This document shows, piece after piece, positions 37,779-45,898 of a stretch of 64,000 nt of DNA (position 1 is the stretch's first letter; every line of letters begins with the position of its first letter). The stretch is from an uncultured Bacteroidota bacterium (GTDB lineage Bacteria; Bacteroidota; Bacteroidia; Bacteroidales; SZUA-534). Location of the stretch: NCBI GenBank assembly GCA_946414435.1, contig CAMKOM010000004.1:62001-126000 (forward strand). Direction: 5' to 3'. A model generated the notes under the pieces. The model was given only the letters and a program-made list of their open reading frames with translations, made no database searches and had not been told where the DNA came from. The translations under genes were made by a program, and so were the position numbers.

Positions 37779-37913
37779 ATCGCTGCCATTTGGTGTACAG
37801 GTAACCATGTGAGTAGCCTTCTGCCTTCTACCTCCTAATACATTCCATAATTGCTTTTTATCAAGGTTCTGGATTTTCATGTCCTTGATGCTTTCAAATT
37901 TTACAGATTTCAT
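37758..37913 (-). CDS. gwsA: 51-aa double-glycine RiPP precursor peptide (graspetide-type)
   Basis: Short frame from ATG 37913 to TAA 37758. The 28-residue leader MKSVKFESIKDMKIQNLDKK...LWNVLGG ends in the double glycine Gly27-Gly28, with the LDKKQLW helix that C39 peptidases and their relatives recognise. The 23-residue core begins RRQKATHMVTCTPNG and ends SDPNDADS. It has hydroxyl residues Thr34, Thr38, Thr40, Ser44 and Ser51, one Lys32, one Cys39 and acids Asp45, Asp48 and Asp50, the kind of donors and acceptors that ATP-grasp ligases join. It is the first gene of the cluster. The ring pattern cannot be predicted. Confidence 0.88.
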   Translation of the reverse strand: MKSVKFESIKDMKIQNLDKKQLWNVLGGRRQKATHMVTCTPNGSDPNDADS

Positions 37914-38082
37914 TTTTACAAAAATTTAATAGTTATTACTCTCTTTATAGCCTACTCGTCACCCTTTTCAGCCTTAACGGGGTAAAACTCTTGTGCACAT
38001 TGGATTTACAATGCCAAAGCAAGTAAAAAAAAAAAAAGAAAAACAAAAATTTTTGGCGACTTTTTTGTGAAAATTTTCTGCA

Positions 38083-38090
38083 CAAATGTA
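38083..38090 (-). promoter_or_regulatory. Candidate -7 promoter box of the peptide cluster
   Basis: TACATTTG on the minus strand matches TAnnTTTG. A TTTG lies upstream at 38106-38109 (spacing 15, shorter than the usual 19-21), so it may be weak or need an activator. The leader to the precursor ATG would be about 160 bases and holds a long U-tract. Confidence 0.45.
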
Positions 38091-38277
38091 TAAAATTTGG
38101 AAAATCAAATATTTACTAATCTTCTTATTGTGGTTTTCTACAGTTAACATTGAAAAGATGCGATTTTAAGTAATTCTGAAAAGTTGTAGAGCTCAAATAT
38201 TCAGCGAAAGCCACTTTTTTCTGTAATATTGCGCAACATTAGCAGTCGGTATAATGTCTAACAAGTGGTTTAAGATA

Positions 38278-38409
38278 TAAGATGTTGAGAAAGTTGAGAG
38301 AGTTTAGAAGGTTTAGAAGTTTAGAATGGTAGTTATCTCAACAGCGCAGCGCTAAACCTTCTAAACAGCGAAGCGACTCAACATTTAATTCACCGATTAA
38401 ACAAAAACT
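38278..38409. repeat. Composite intergenic repeat before the AsmA-like gene
   Basis: GATGTTGAGAAAGTTGAGAG, GTTTAGAAGGTTTAGAAGTTTA, TAAACAGCGAAGCGACT (38362-38378) and AATTCACCGATTAAAC follow one another and end at the start codon at 38410. It parallels 29130-29258. Confidence 0.75.
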
Positions 38410-40950
38410 ATGCGCAGGATTCTGACACGGATTTTTATTTGGACAGCGATTGTGCTGGTGGTTCTTGTGGGCGCCGTTGTTGGCGGCACCATTCTGCTGA
38501 AAGACAGGCTGATAAACTACAGCATTCAGGCCATCAACAACGAACTGAACGCGCCTGTGAACGTGGACGGCATACATTTTTCGCTCATCAATACTTTTCC
38601 GTATGCGTCGATAGTGCTTGACAATGTGACTGTTAAGTCGCCTGCCGAAGGTTTCAGCCACAAGGGGTTTGGCCGCACCACAGCCGATACCTTGCTGGCT
38701 GTCAGGAAGTTATCGCTATCTTTCAACATCCGCAAACTTTTGGACAACGAGTTGGAACTGAATTCGGTAAAGGTGACCGACGGGCGGATTTTTATTCTGA
38801 TTGACAAGCGCGGTAACGATAACTTTCACATTATCAAAGAGAAAAAAGCGGCGTCGGGCAAATCTGATATGCAAATCAATCTTGAGCATTTGGGCCTGAA
38901 AGACTGCAAAATACAAATCTGCAACCTTTACAAAGGCAACGGCGCCGAATGGTATATGCCTGACTTTGAAGCAGAAGGCAAACTCAACAATGGTCAGTTT
39001 GAGATTGGGACAAAAGGCTCGGTGGCGCTGCAGTGGATTGTGGCCAACAATATTGAAATTGTGCCGTTGGCGCCCACGCGCATCAAGATGGACCTTGCAA
39101 TGAAGAACGACACGCTGCGAATCAACAATGGCCAACTGTCATCTAAAGGCATCAACATCAGTGTTTTAGGAACTGTTCTGCTGACTAATGACACCTATGT
39201 GGACCTTGCGCTGCACGGCGACAAGATTGAAGTGGCTAACGCGCTGCGTTACTTTACTTTAGCCACTCAAGAGAAGCCCACTGTGCGCAGTTCGGGACTG
39301 GTTGGGTTCGACGCCACCGTCAAAGGCAAGTTCAGCAAACTCTCGTCGCCGAAGATTGTGGCAAATTTCGGGCTCGACAACGCCGACATCAGTTACCCCA
39401 AACTCGACCTTAAACTCAACAGTGTCAGTCTGAAAGGCACGTTCAACAACGGCGGCTACGCCAACAGCCCAAAATCGTTTGTGTCAATCAGCGGAATCAA
39501 TGTCACTTCGGGGCAGAGCCACCTGACGGGCAGCCTTCGCATCGATAATCTGAAGCAGCCGCACATCAATGCGAAACTGAACACCAACGCTCGGCTCGAA
39601 GAGTGGAACCACCTGATTTTCAGCAGCCGCCCCGACCGTCTGACGGGCTCGGCCGACGGCTCGCTCACCATCAGCGGCCCCATCGATGTGAACAAAGCGT
39701 TCGACCTGAAAGCCTTTCTGCGGCTCAATCCGCGGTGCCAACTCAAACTGCAGCAGGCAAGTTACACCAACGGCTCGAACATCACTCTCACAGGCGTCGA
39801 TGGCGCGGCCACGCTCAACGGCAGCGCACTGACAATCAGCAACACAAGCGGCCGCCTGAGCGACATTCCCGTGACGTTCAGCGGTAGCATCAGCAATCTG
39901 CTCAAAGCCGTGTCCGAGCCTTACCCCACAATGGACATTCGCGGTTCGCTTTCCACCGATGCGTTTGATTATCAGCAGATTGAACCGTTGTTTGCCAAAT
40001 CGGACGGCGAGCCGTCGAAGATTACCTACAAGGTTGATTTGATGGCGAGCACCAAAGGCTTCAGTTACAAGAAGTTCCGAGCCGATAACATTTCGGGACG
40101 GCTGCGCTATGTGGGCGAAAACATCGATGTTGACGGTCTGAAATTCAATGCGTTGGACGGCAGCGCCGATGTCCGTGTGGCCTACCGCAGCGGCAAGCAC
40201 CGCGAGTTGGCTTGCAAAGGTTCGGTCACGAGCATCGATATCAATCAGATGTTCAGCACTTTCGATAATTTCGGGCAGACCACCGTCACCAACGAGAACA
40301 TTGAAGGGCGGTTGAGTTCGAATTTCACGCTGTTGCTGCCGTTTGCAGGCGATTCGGCCGACGTGCGGAATATGGATTTCGACGGCCGTCTGAAGATTGC
40401 CAATGGCCGCCTGCACGGGCTCGAAGCGCTTAACAGCGTGGCCGATTTCACCCGCATCGACGAGTTCCGCGACCTGCGCTTCTCAACGCTCACCAACGAT
40501 ATGACCATCAGCGGCGGCACCGTCACAATTCCAAAGATGGATGTGGCCTGCAACGCCTGCGATGTGGCAGTTGCGGGAACGCAAAAGTTCACAGGCGATT
40601 ACGAATATCACATCACGCTGATTTTGAGCGATTTTATGCGCGGCAAGGCCAAACGCTTGCAGCAAACCACGCCTTACGGCATTGTTGAAGACGACGGCGG
40701 CAACCACACATCGCTCTACCTTGTGGCCACCCGTGTAGGCGACAAAACAAAAGTGAAATTCGATAAGGTGGAACTTAAACAGCAGTTGCGCAACGAGTTA
40801 CAGCAGCAAAAGAAGGAAGTGAAACAAATTCTGAAACGCGAGTTTGGTCTGTTCAAGAAGGACACCACCATCAAAACCGAAGAGAAAAGCACCACCCCGC
40901 CGCCCGCATCGGGCTTTGTGATTGAGTGGGACGATGAGGATGACGAATAG
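38410..40950 (+). CDS. AsmA-like protein
   Basis: An 846-aa envelope protein with one N-terminal membrane helix (about residues 9-29) and a very long periplasmic part made of repeated beta strands, as in the AsmA/TamB group that carries lipids between membranes. The C-terminal AsmA-like segment is visible in NEN-IEGRLSSNFTLLLP and ANGRLHGLEALNSVADF near residues 620-680, then a charged tail (KKEVKQILKREF, ending DDEDDE). It has a paralogue at 55777-59025. The start is chosen by the ATG right after the repeat element. Confidence 0.85.
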   Translation: MRRILTRIFIWTAIVLVVLVGAVVGGTILLKDRLINYSIQAINNELNAPVNVDGIHFSLINTFPYASIVLDNVTVKSPAEGFSHKGFGRTTADTLLAVRKLSLSFNIRKLLDNELELNSVKVTDGRIFILIDKRGNDNFHIIKEKKAASGKSDMQINLEHLGLKDCKIQICNLYKGNGAEWYMPDFEAEGKLNNGQFEIGTKGSVALQWIVANNIEIVPLAPTRIKMDLAMKNDTLRINNGQLSSKGINISVLGTVLLTNDTYVDLALHGDKIEVANALRYFTLATQEKPTVRSSGLVGFDATVKGKFSKLSSPKIVANFGLDNADISYPKLDLKLNSVSLKGTFNNGGYANSPKSFVSISGINVTSGQSHLTGSLRIDNLKQPHINAKLNTNARLEEWNHLIFSSRPDRLTGSADGSLTISGPIDVNKAFDLKAFLRLNPRCQLKLQQASYTNGSNITLTGVDGAATLNGSALTISNTSGRLSDIPVTFSGSISNLLKAVSEPYPTMDIRGSLSTDAFDYQQIEPLFAKSDGEPSKITYKVDLMASTKGFSYKKFRADNISGRLRYVGENIDVDGLKFNALDGSADVRVAYRSGKHRELACKGSVTSIDINQMFSTFDNFGQTTVTNENIEGRLSSNFTLLLPFAGDSADVRNMDFDGRLKIANGRLHGLEALNSVADFTRIDEFRDLRFSTLTNDMTISGGTVTIPKMDVACNACDVAVAGTQKFTGDYEYHITLILSDFMRGKAKRLQQTTPYGIVEDDGGNHTSLYLVATRVGDKTKVKFDKVELKQQLRNELQQQKKEVKQILKREFGLFKKDTTIKTEEKSTTPPPASGFVIEWDDEDDE

Positions 40951-40965
40951 AAAAATAAAGTTTCC

Positions 40966-41910
40966 CTATCGCATTGCCATCTTCCAACCAAGCACAATAT
41001 CCTGCACCTTGTCGGTGTATTCTTCAACTGTGCGGCATTTTTTGACGGTTTTCAGGGCGCGGTGCGCGTCGTCGAACATTGCCGACCAGTATTCCCAGTA
41101 GGTTGTCATTTTTTGCAGGAAATGGCCGGCACCCTGAAGGCGGTCGAGCTGCCTTTCGGCGATGGTGCCCACAAAATTCATCAACAGGTTGCGGCGGTTG
41201 TAGCCGTTTGGCGACTGACCGGCGATTTCAAGCGCCAGAAACGGGTTGCAGAGCAGTCCGCGGCCAATCATAAGGTGCGTCACGGCCGGGTTTTTCTCAA
41301 TCAGAAGGTGCGCTTGCTCCGCGGTGCGGATGTCGCCGTTGTAGGCCACCGGATGTGCCGCTTTCGCGATAATCTCGGGCAAAACTCCACTGTCGGCCTC
41401 ACCGTTATACATTTGCTTTCCGATTCGCGGATGTACGATTATCTCTTTAATCTTGTGACGGTTAAGCACGTCAAGCACGGACCAAATCTCGTCAGGCGAA
41501 AGGTAGCCCGTTCGCATCTTAACCGAGAGTGCGATGCCGCTTTGTGCCTCGACTTCGGTGAGTATGCTGTCGATTTTTTCGGGGTAGGGCAGCAGCCCGG
41601 CGCCCAGCTGCCGCTTGGCAACCATTGGAAAGGGGCAGCCCAGATTCCAGTTCAGTTCGGTGTAGCCCATAGCCGCCACAGCATTGGCCACTTGCAGAAT
41701 ATCGGCGGCGCTGTTGGCGAGCACTTGCGGCACAACGTGCAAGCCCCGGTTATTTTCGGGGGCAATGTCGGCAAGGTATTTTTTGCGGATTTCGCCGTTC
41801 TCAATCCTGATAAAGGGCGCGTAAAACACACCAATGCCGCCAATCCGGTTGATTGCCGACCTGAAAATGGCTTCGGTATAGCCCTGCATCGGTGCCAGTG
41901 ATATTCGCAT
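40966..41910 (-). CDS. dus: tRNA-dihydrouridine synthase
   Basis: FMN enzyme that reduces uridine in tRNA D-loops. The 314-aa protein starts MRISLAPMQGYTEAIFR, with the family's FMN-binding loop, and has LNWNLGCPFPMVAKRQLGAG with the catalytic Cys near residue 93 and SVKMRTGY near 130. The C-terminal part lacks clear landmarks. It is convergent with the AsmA-like gene (15-bp gap) and lies just downstream of the large ABC transporter gene. Confidence 0.92.
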   Translation of the reverse strand: MRISLAPMQGYTEAIFRSAINRIGGIGVFYAPFIRIENGEIRKKYLADIAPENNRGLHVVPQVLANSAADILQVANAVAAMGYTELNWNLGCPFPMVAKRQLGAGLLPYPEKIDSILTEVEAQSGIALSVKMRTGYLSPDEIWSVLDVLNRHKIKEIIVHPRIGKQMYNGEADSGVLPEIIAKAAHPVAYNGDIRTAEQAHLLIEKNPAVTHLMIGRGLLCNPFLALEIAGQSPNGYNRRNLLMNFVGTIAERQLDRLQGAGHFLQKMTTYWEYWSAMFDDAHRALKTVKKCRTVEEYTDKVQDIVLGWKMAMR

Positions 41911-41938
41911 ACGGCAAAAATATAATCTTCATTCACAT

Positions 41939-41976
41939 AAAAAAACCGAACCATCCATCGGAAGGCCCGGTTTTAT
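41939..41976 (-). terminator. Terminator after the large ABC transporter gene
   Basis: Read leftward, AAAACCG and CGGTTTT arms with a 20-base middle are followed by a T-run. It lies 20-55 bp after the stop of the 1017-aa transporter and before dus. Confidence 0.65.
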
Positions 41977-41994
41977 TTTGTTGGCAATCAAAAC

Positions 41995-44900
41995 TCAACG
42001 CCGTTTCGAGAATTTCGTAATCGTCCAGCGCAGACCGTCGCACACAAGCAGCACGTAGAGCAGGCCGTTCATAATCCACATCACAATAATGTTGAACCAG
42101 AACGTGTCAATCTGCAGGTTGCCAATCTGCTTGAACGGCGCGTAGAAATGGGCGCGGCCGCAGCGGCTCTCGGGCTCTTTATAAACGGGGTCCGACACCT
42201 GAATGAAATGGTCGCCCATATCGTGAATCTTCTCAATATCAACGCGGTTCAGCACAAAGTTCGACAGAGCCTCGTTAGTGTAGTTCTTCTTCAGCTCAAC
42301 AAGCGCCTTGTTGCCGCCCAGCTCTTCGGCCAGGCTGCTGATTTCGCGGTCGAGAACCGAGATGGCTTTGTTCTGCTTCTGCTGATAGAGTTTGGCCGTC
42401 TTGTCAAGGAACGATGTCAGGTTTTCCTGCACATCATCGTTGTATTTTTCGGGCGTGAGTAGGTCGATGTCCTCGAATTGCTGTTTCGGCGTGCGGTCGT
42501 TGATTTTCGATACTTCGGTGTGCAGAAGTCCTATAATCTGATTGCGGGTTTCCTCGTCGGCGTTAGCCAGTTTGGCAATCTTGTTGTTCAGTGCCGGCAC
42601 CAGGTACGAGCCGATGTAAGCCGCCTCGCTCTTCTTCTGCTCAATCAGGAAGAAATTCTTCATATACTCGTTGTCGCGGAACTGCTTCACAGCCATTGCC
42701 TCGTAGGCCCAGCGCGACGGCATAAGGTCGCCAATCACAGGCACCACCTCGTATGAGCTGATGGCCTTATTCAGCTTGTCGAACTTCACCATTGTTCCGC
42801 TGAAAAGCAGCTGCGGCACAATCAGGAACGGAATCAGAATGTAGATGGTGACAACCGAGTCGAGCGCGGCCGAGATGTTCAGGCCAATCATATTCGACAC
42901 GCACGAAGCGGTGAACAGTATCAGCCAGTGGGCCAGCGTCATACCGTGAATTTCCATTATGGTGTTGCCGATGAGCACGAATGAGAGCGTCTGAATGGCC
43001 GAAATCACAAACAGAACTGCGATTTTGCTGTTCAGGTAGCTTACGTGGCTCAGATTCAGGAACGACTCACGCTTCAACAGCTGACGGTCGCGGATAATCT
43101 CTTCGGCGCTCACGGTCAAGCCGATGAAGATTGAAACCACAACGCCCATAAACAGGTAGATGGGCAGGTTCTCGTTGCCGCTGAAGACAAAGATGTTCGG
43201 ATTGCCGCCCTCGCCGGCGATGTACTTCGTAAAGTAGGCCAGAATGAGCGCCAGTACCGGTGCCTCAAGGAAGTTGATGAGCATATATTGGCGGTTTGCC
43301 AGTTTCGACAGAATGTTGCGTTCGCAGAAGATGCGGAACTGCTTGAACATTCCCGGAATGCTGAAGTTGTTCTTCGGCAAATCCTGCTTTTCAGTGTCGA
43401 ATTTTATCTTCGATTTTGAGTGTTCCTCATACATTGCGGCCCATTCCTCAGGCGTTGTCTTGCGCTTGTGGGTGGTGCGGCCGTACTCGTCAACCACCTT
43501 CGACTCAAGAATCTGAAGCACCTGCTCGGGATTGATGTTGCCACAGTGGTAACACTCACTCTCTGTGGCATTTACGTGGTTGCTCATTGTCTTGAAGTAA
43601 ACCACCGAGTCAACCGGGTTGCCGTAGTAAACCAGATAGCCGCCCTTGTCCATAATGAGCAGTTTGTCGAACATTTTGAAGATGACCGACGACGGTTGGT
43701 GAATGTTGACAATCACCAACTTACCCTTCAGCGTCTGTTCCTTCAGAAGGTCCATAACCATTTCCGAGTCCATCGACGAAAGTCCCGAAGTCGGCTCGTC
43801 GACAAACATTACAAGCGGCTCGCGGATAAGTTCCAGAGCAATGTTCAGACGCTTGCGCTGACCGCCGCTGATGGTCTTGTTCAGCGGGTTGCCCACCACC
43901 AGGTCGGCGGTGGCCTTCAGGTCAAGGTCTTCCAAAACCTTGTTCACTGCCTCGTTAATCTGCTCTTCAGTATAGTCGCTGAAGCAGAGTTTGGCACTAT
44001 AGTAAAGGTTCTGATATACAGTAAGTTCCTCAATCAGCAAATCATCCTGCGGCACAAAACCGATGACGCCGTTCAGCTTCTCTTTTTCGGTGTAGATGTT
44101 GTAGCCGTTGATGAGAATCTCGCCGCTCTGCGGTTGCAGATTGCCGTTGAGCACGTTGAGCAGCGTCGATTTTCCAACGCCCGAGCCACCCATAATGCCG
44201 ATGAGCTCGCCGCCTTGCTCGCAGAAATTGAAGTTGTGCAGACCGTTTTTGCTGCCCTTGAATCGGAATTCCACGTCTTTGGCCGTGAACACCACCTTTT
44301 CGGCGTTCATAGCATTGATGAACTTCGAAACAATGTCGCTGTAGTAGATTGAGCCGATGCGCGGGCTGCGGATGGCCGAGCCCTTGGGCAGCATATAGGT
44401 GCGGTTGAGCATAATGCTGTGACCGTTCAAGTATAGGTCGGTCTCGCCCACATAGCGGAAGGCGTATGCATTGATTGACGGCAGGAACAAAATCAGAATG
44501 CGGCCGTCCAATTCTTTAAACTTCATATGTTTGAAGTCAGCAAACGGCGGTTCGTTGTTCTTGTCGAGAATAAGTGCATTTTCCTTATGCGGAATTTCTT
44601 CGATTTTCGGGTTGAGAGTGAATGCGTGGCAATTGTAGTATTCGTCTTCAGGAATATTGAAGATGTCCGAGACGGTTTTCACAAAATCGATTTCCTGTTC
44701 GGTGATTTCTTCGCCAAAGCTGATGAACTCGAGCAACTGCAGCAGCACCAGCAGTTTTTGGTCCTGTTTCAGCTCGCCGTTAATCTGCTCGCAGATGCGC
44801 AGCACCTTAACCGAGTTGAGCGATGTGCGCTTGCGATTCTGTTGTGCATCGTCTTTTTTGACGCCGCCTCCTCGCTCCTCAACGTACTTGTCGAACAATA

Positions 44901-45048
44901 GAAGATACTCAGTAACCTGTTCCGAGCTGAGCATCAGCTTCAAGTAAGACTCAACAATAGAGCGCGATTTCTCGTTCACTCCCTCTTTGTTAGCTGTGGC
45001 AATGATGGCAAATAATTGCATCAGAGCCTTCAAAATGGATTCACTCAT
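41995..45048 (-). CDS. Giant ABCG-type transporter with TerB-like and FHA-like N-terminus
   Basis: A 1017-aa single-chain ABC half-transporter. Residues about 1-145 are all-helical and resemble TerB-like tellurite-resistance domains; about 150-250 contain a beta segment (DLYLNGHSIMLNRTYMLPKGSAIR) with FHA character. The ATPase has GGSGVGKST at about 286-294, GFVPQDD Q-loop and SGGQRKRLNIALEL signature. The membrane domain has about six helices (roughly 620-790), then a large extracytoplasmic helical part and one last helix near the C-terminus. Fused ABC-FHA proteins are known in bacteria; substrate unknown. A TATTTTTG box lies at 45098-45105. Confidence 0.88.
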   Translation of the reverse strand: MSESILKALMQLFAIIATANKEGVNEKSRSIVESYLKLMLSSEQVTEYLLLFDKYVEERGGGVKKDDAQQNRKRTSLNSVKVLRICEQINGELKQDQKLLVLLQLLEFISFGEEITEQEIDFVKTVSDIFNIPEDEYYNCHAFTLNPKIEEIPHKENALILDKNNEPPFADFKHMKFKELDGRILILFLPSINAYAFRYVGETDLYLNGHSIMLNRTYMLPKGSAIRSPRIGSIYYSDIVSKFINAMNAEKVVFTAKDVEFRFKGSKNGLHNFNFCEQGGELIGIMGGSGVGKSTLLNVLNGNLQPQSGEILINGYNIYTEKEKLNGVIGFVPQDDLLIEELTVYQNLYYSAKLCFSDYTEEQINEAVNKVLEDLDLKATADLVVGNPLNKTISGGQRKRLNIALELIREPLVMFVDEPTSGLSSMDSEMVMDLLKEQTLKGKLVIVNIHQPSSVIFKMFDKLLIMDKGGYLVYYGNPVDSVVYFKTMSNHVNATESECYHCGNINPEQVLQILESKVVDEYGRTTHKRKTTPEEWAAMYEEHSKSKIKFDTEKQDLPKNNFSIPGMFKQFRIFCERNILSKLANRQYMLINFLEAPVLALILAYFTKYIAGEGGNPNIFVFSGNENLPIYLFMGVVVSIFIGLTVSAEEIIRDRQLLKRESFLNLSHVSYLNSKIAVLFVISAIQTLSFVLIGNTIMEIHGMTLAHWLILFTASCVSNMIGLNISAALDSVVTIYILIPFLIVPQLLFSGTMVKFDKLNKAISSYEVVPVIGDLMPSRWAYEAMAVKQFRDNEYMKNFFLIEQKKSEAAYIGSYLVPALNNKIAKLANADEETRNQIIGLLHTEVSKINDRTPKQQFEDIDLLTPEKYNDDVQENLTSFLDKTAKLYQQKQNKAISVLDREISSLAEELGGNKALVELKKNYTNEALSNFVLNRVDIEKIHDMGDHFIQVSDPVYKEPESRCGRAHFYAPFKQIGNLQIDTFWFNIIVMWIMNGLLYVLLVCDGLRWTITKFSKRR

Positions 45049-45166
45049 AGAATAAGCCTAAATAACATCGTAAAAGAAACAAAAAAATCGTTTGACGCAA
45101 AAATAAATTACGACAGAGGGTTATTGGCTACTAATAGTATGAAAATGGTGAAAATATTGTTTTTAA

Positions 45167-45889
45167 TTAATTGTTCGCAAACACCTCATGCAGTATCTCG
45201 TATGAGTTTACCTCTTTCATCGTGGAAATGCGGAATCCGTACCATGTCAGCACTATTTCGAGCAACTTGTCCCGCTCTTGCCGCAACATTTTCATTTTGC
45301 ACAAATTATTGTACTGACAATCGGCAAAAGCCGTTATCTGCCGAAACAACTCGGTATCGACATAATGACGGTGAACTGGCCGCATAGCCGTACTGTGCCC
45401 TTGCTCAAGATCAAAAAACGGGTGTTGGCTGTCGATGCTCGGGAAAAAACCTATGATGCGGCTTAACTTGACCATAAAGGCAAGATGAAAAAATTGCAAT
45501 CCCGCTTGCATCTGCTCTAAAATCTGCACCGACGTGTCGATGAACTCGAACTGAGTATCATCTTCAGTCTCTTCACGGATACTTTTGCCTATCACCTCTG
45601 CCATGAACATCAACAGTGCGCTTTTGCGAAGGTCGGCGGTGCAGCTCGCAAGATTTGGAGAAGAATGGTATTCAGTCAACTTTTGAATGTCGCGATCGGG
45701 CTTGTATGAATAGACCACATCGAGTAGCGCCATCGGGTGGAACGCGCCCAACTTCGACCGGCTTTTGCCTCCAAAGCCATATACCATCAGCGACACGCGG
45801 CCGTGCTTTCGCGAAAGCGCGCGAACGATTATTGACGAATCGCTGAAACGCGTGTGGCTCAAGATGATTATGCGGTCGGTACAGAGCAT
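45167..45889 (-). CDS. recO: DNA repair protein RecO
   Basis: Helps load RecA on gapped DNA with RecF/RecR. The 240-aa protein starts with the RecO OB-fold (ILSHTRFSDSSIIVRALSRKHGRVSLMVYG, in parts residues 9-28 and 29-38) and continues with a helical domain. No zinc-finger Cys quartet is seen, as in many RecO. It begins nine bases after the stop of the PorZ-like gene, so porZ and recO share a transcript. Confidence 0.92.
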   Translation of the reverse strand: MLCTDRIIILSHTRFSDSSIIVRALSRKHGRVSLMVYGFGGKSRSKLGAFHPMALLDVVYSYKPDRDIQKLTEYHSSPNLASCTADLRKSALLMFMAEVIGKSIREETEDDTQFEFIDTSVQILEQMQAGLQFFHLAFMVKLSRIIGFFPSIDSQHPFFDLEQGHSTAMRPVHRHYVDTELFRQITAFADCQYNNLCKMKMLRQERDKLLEIVLTWYGFRISTMKEVNSYEILHEVFANN

Positions 45890-45898
45890 CGGACGCGG

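Larger units (their letters stand above)
37914..38409. other. Upstream region of the peptide cluster
   Basis: About 500 bp with no convincing gene. From left to right: leader of the precursor mRNA, an 8-codon mini-frame on the minus strand near 38004, a poly-A run (A12 at 38025-38036, then G and A6; poly-T in the transcript), a candidate -7 box at 38083-38090, AT-rich DNA and, from 38278, the intergenic repeat that precedes the AsmA-like gene. Confidence 0.5.

Noticed and set aside
37995-38021. Eight-codon frame (starts MCTRVLPR) in the peptide-cluster leader as a regulatory leader peptide.
   Set aside because: Too short to separate from chance; no pause codons or alternative hairpins were convincing.
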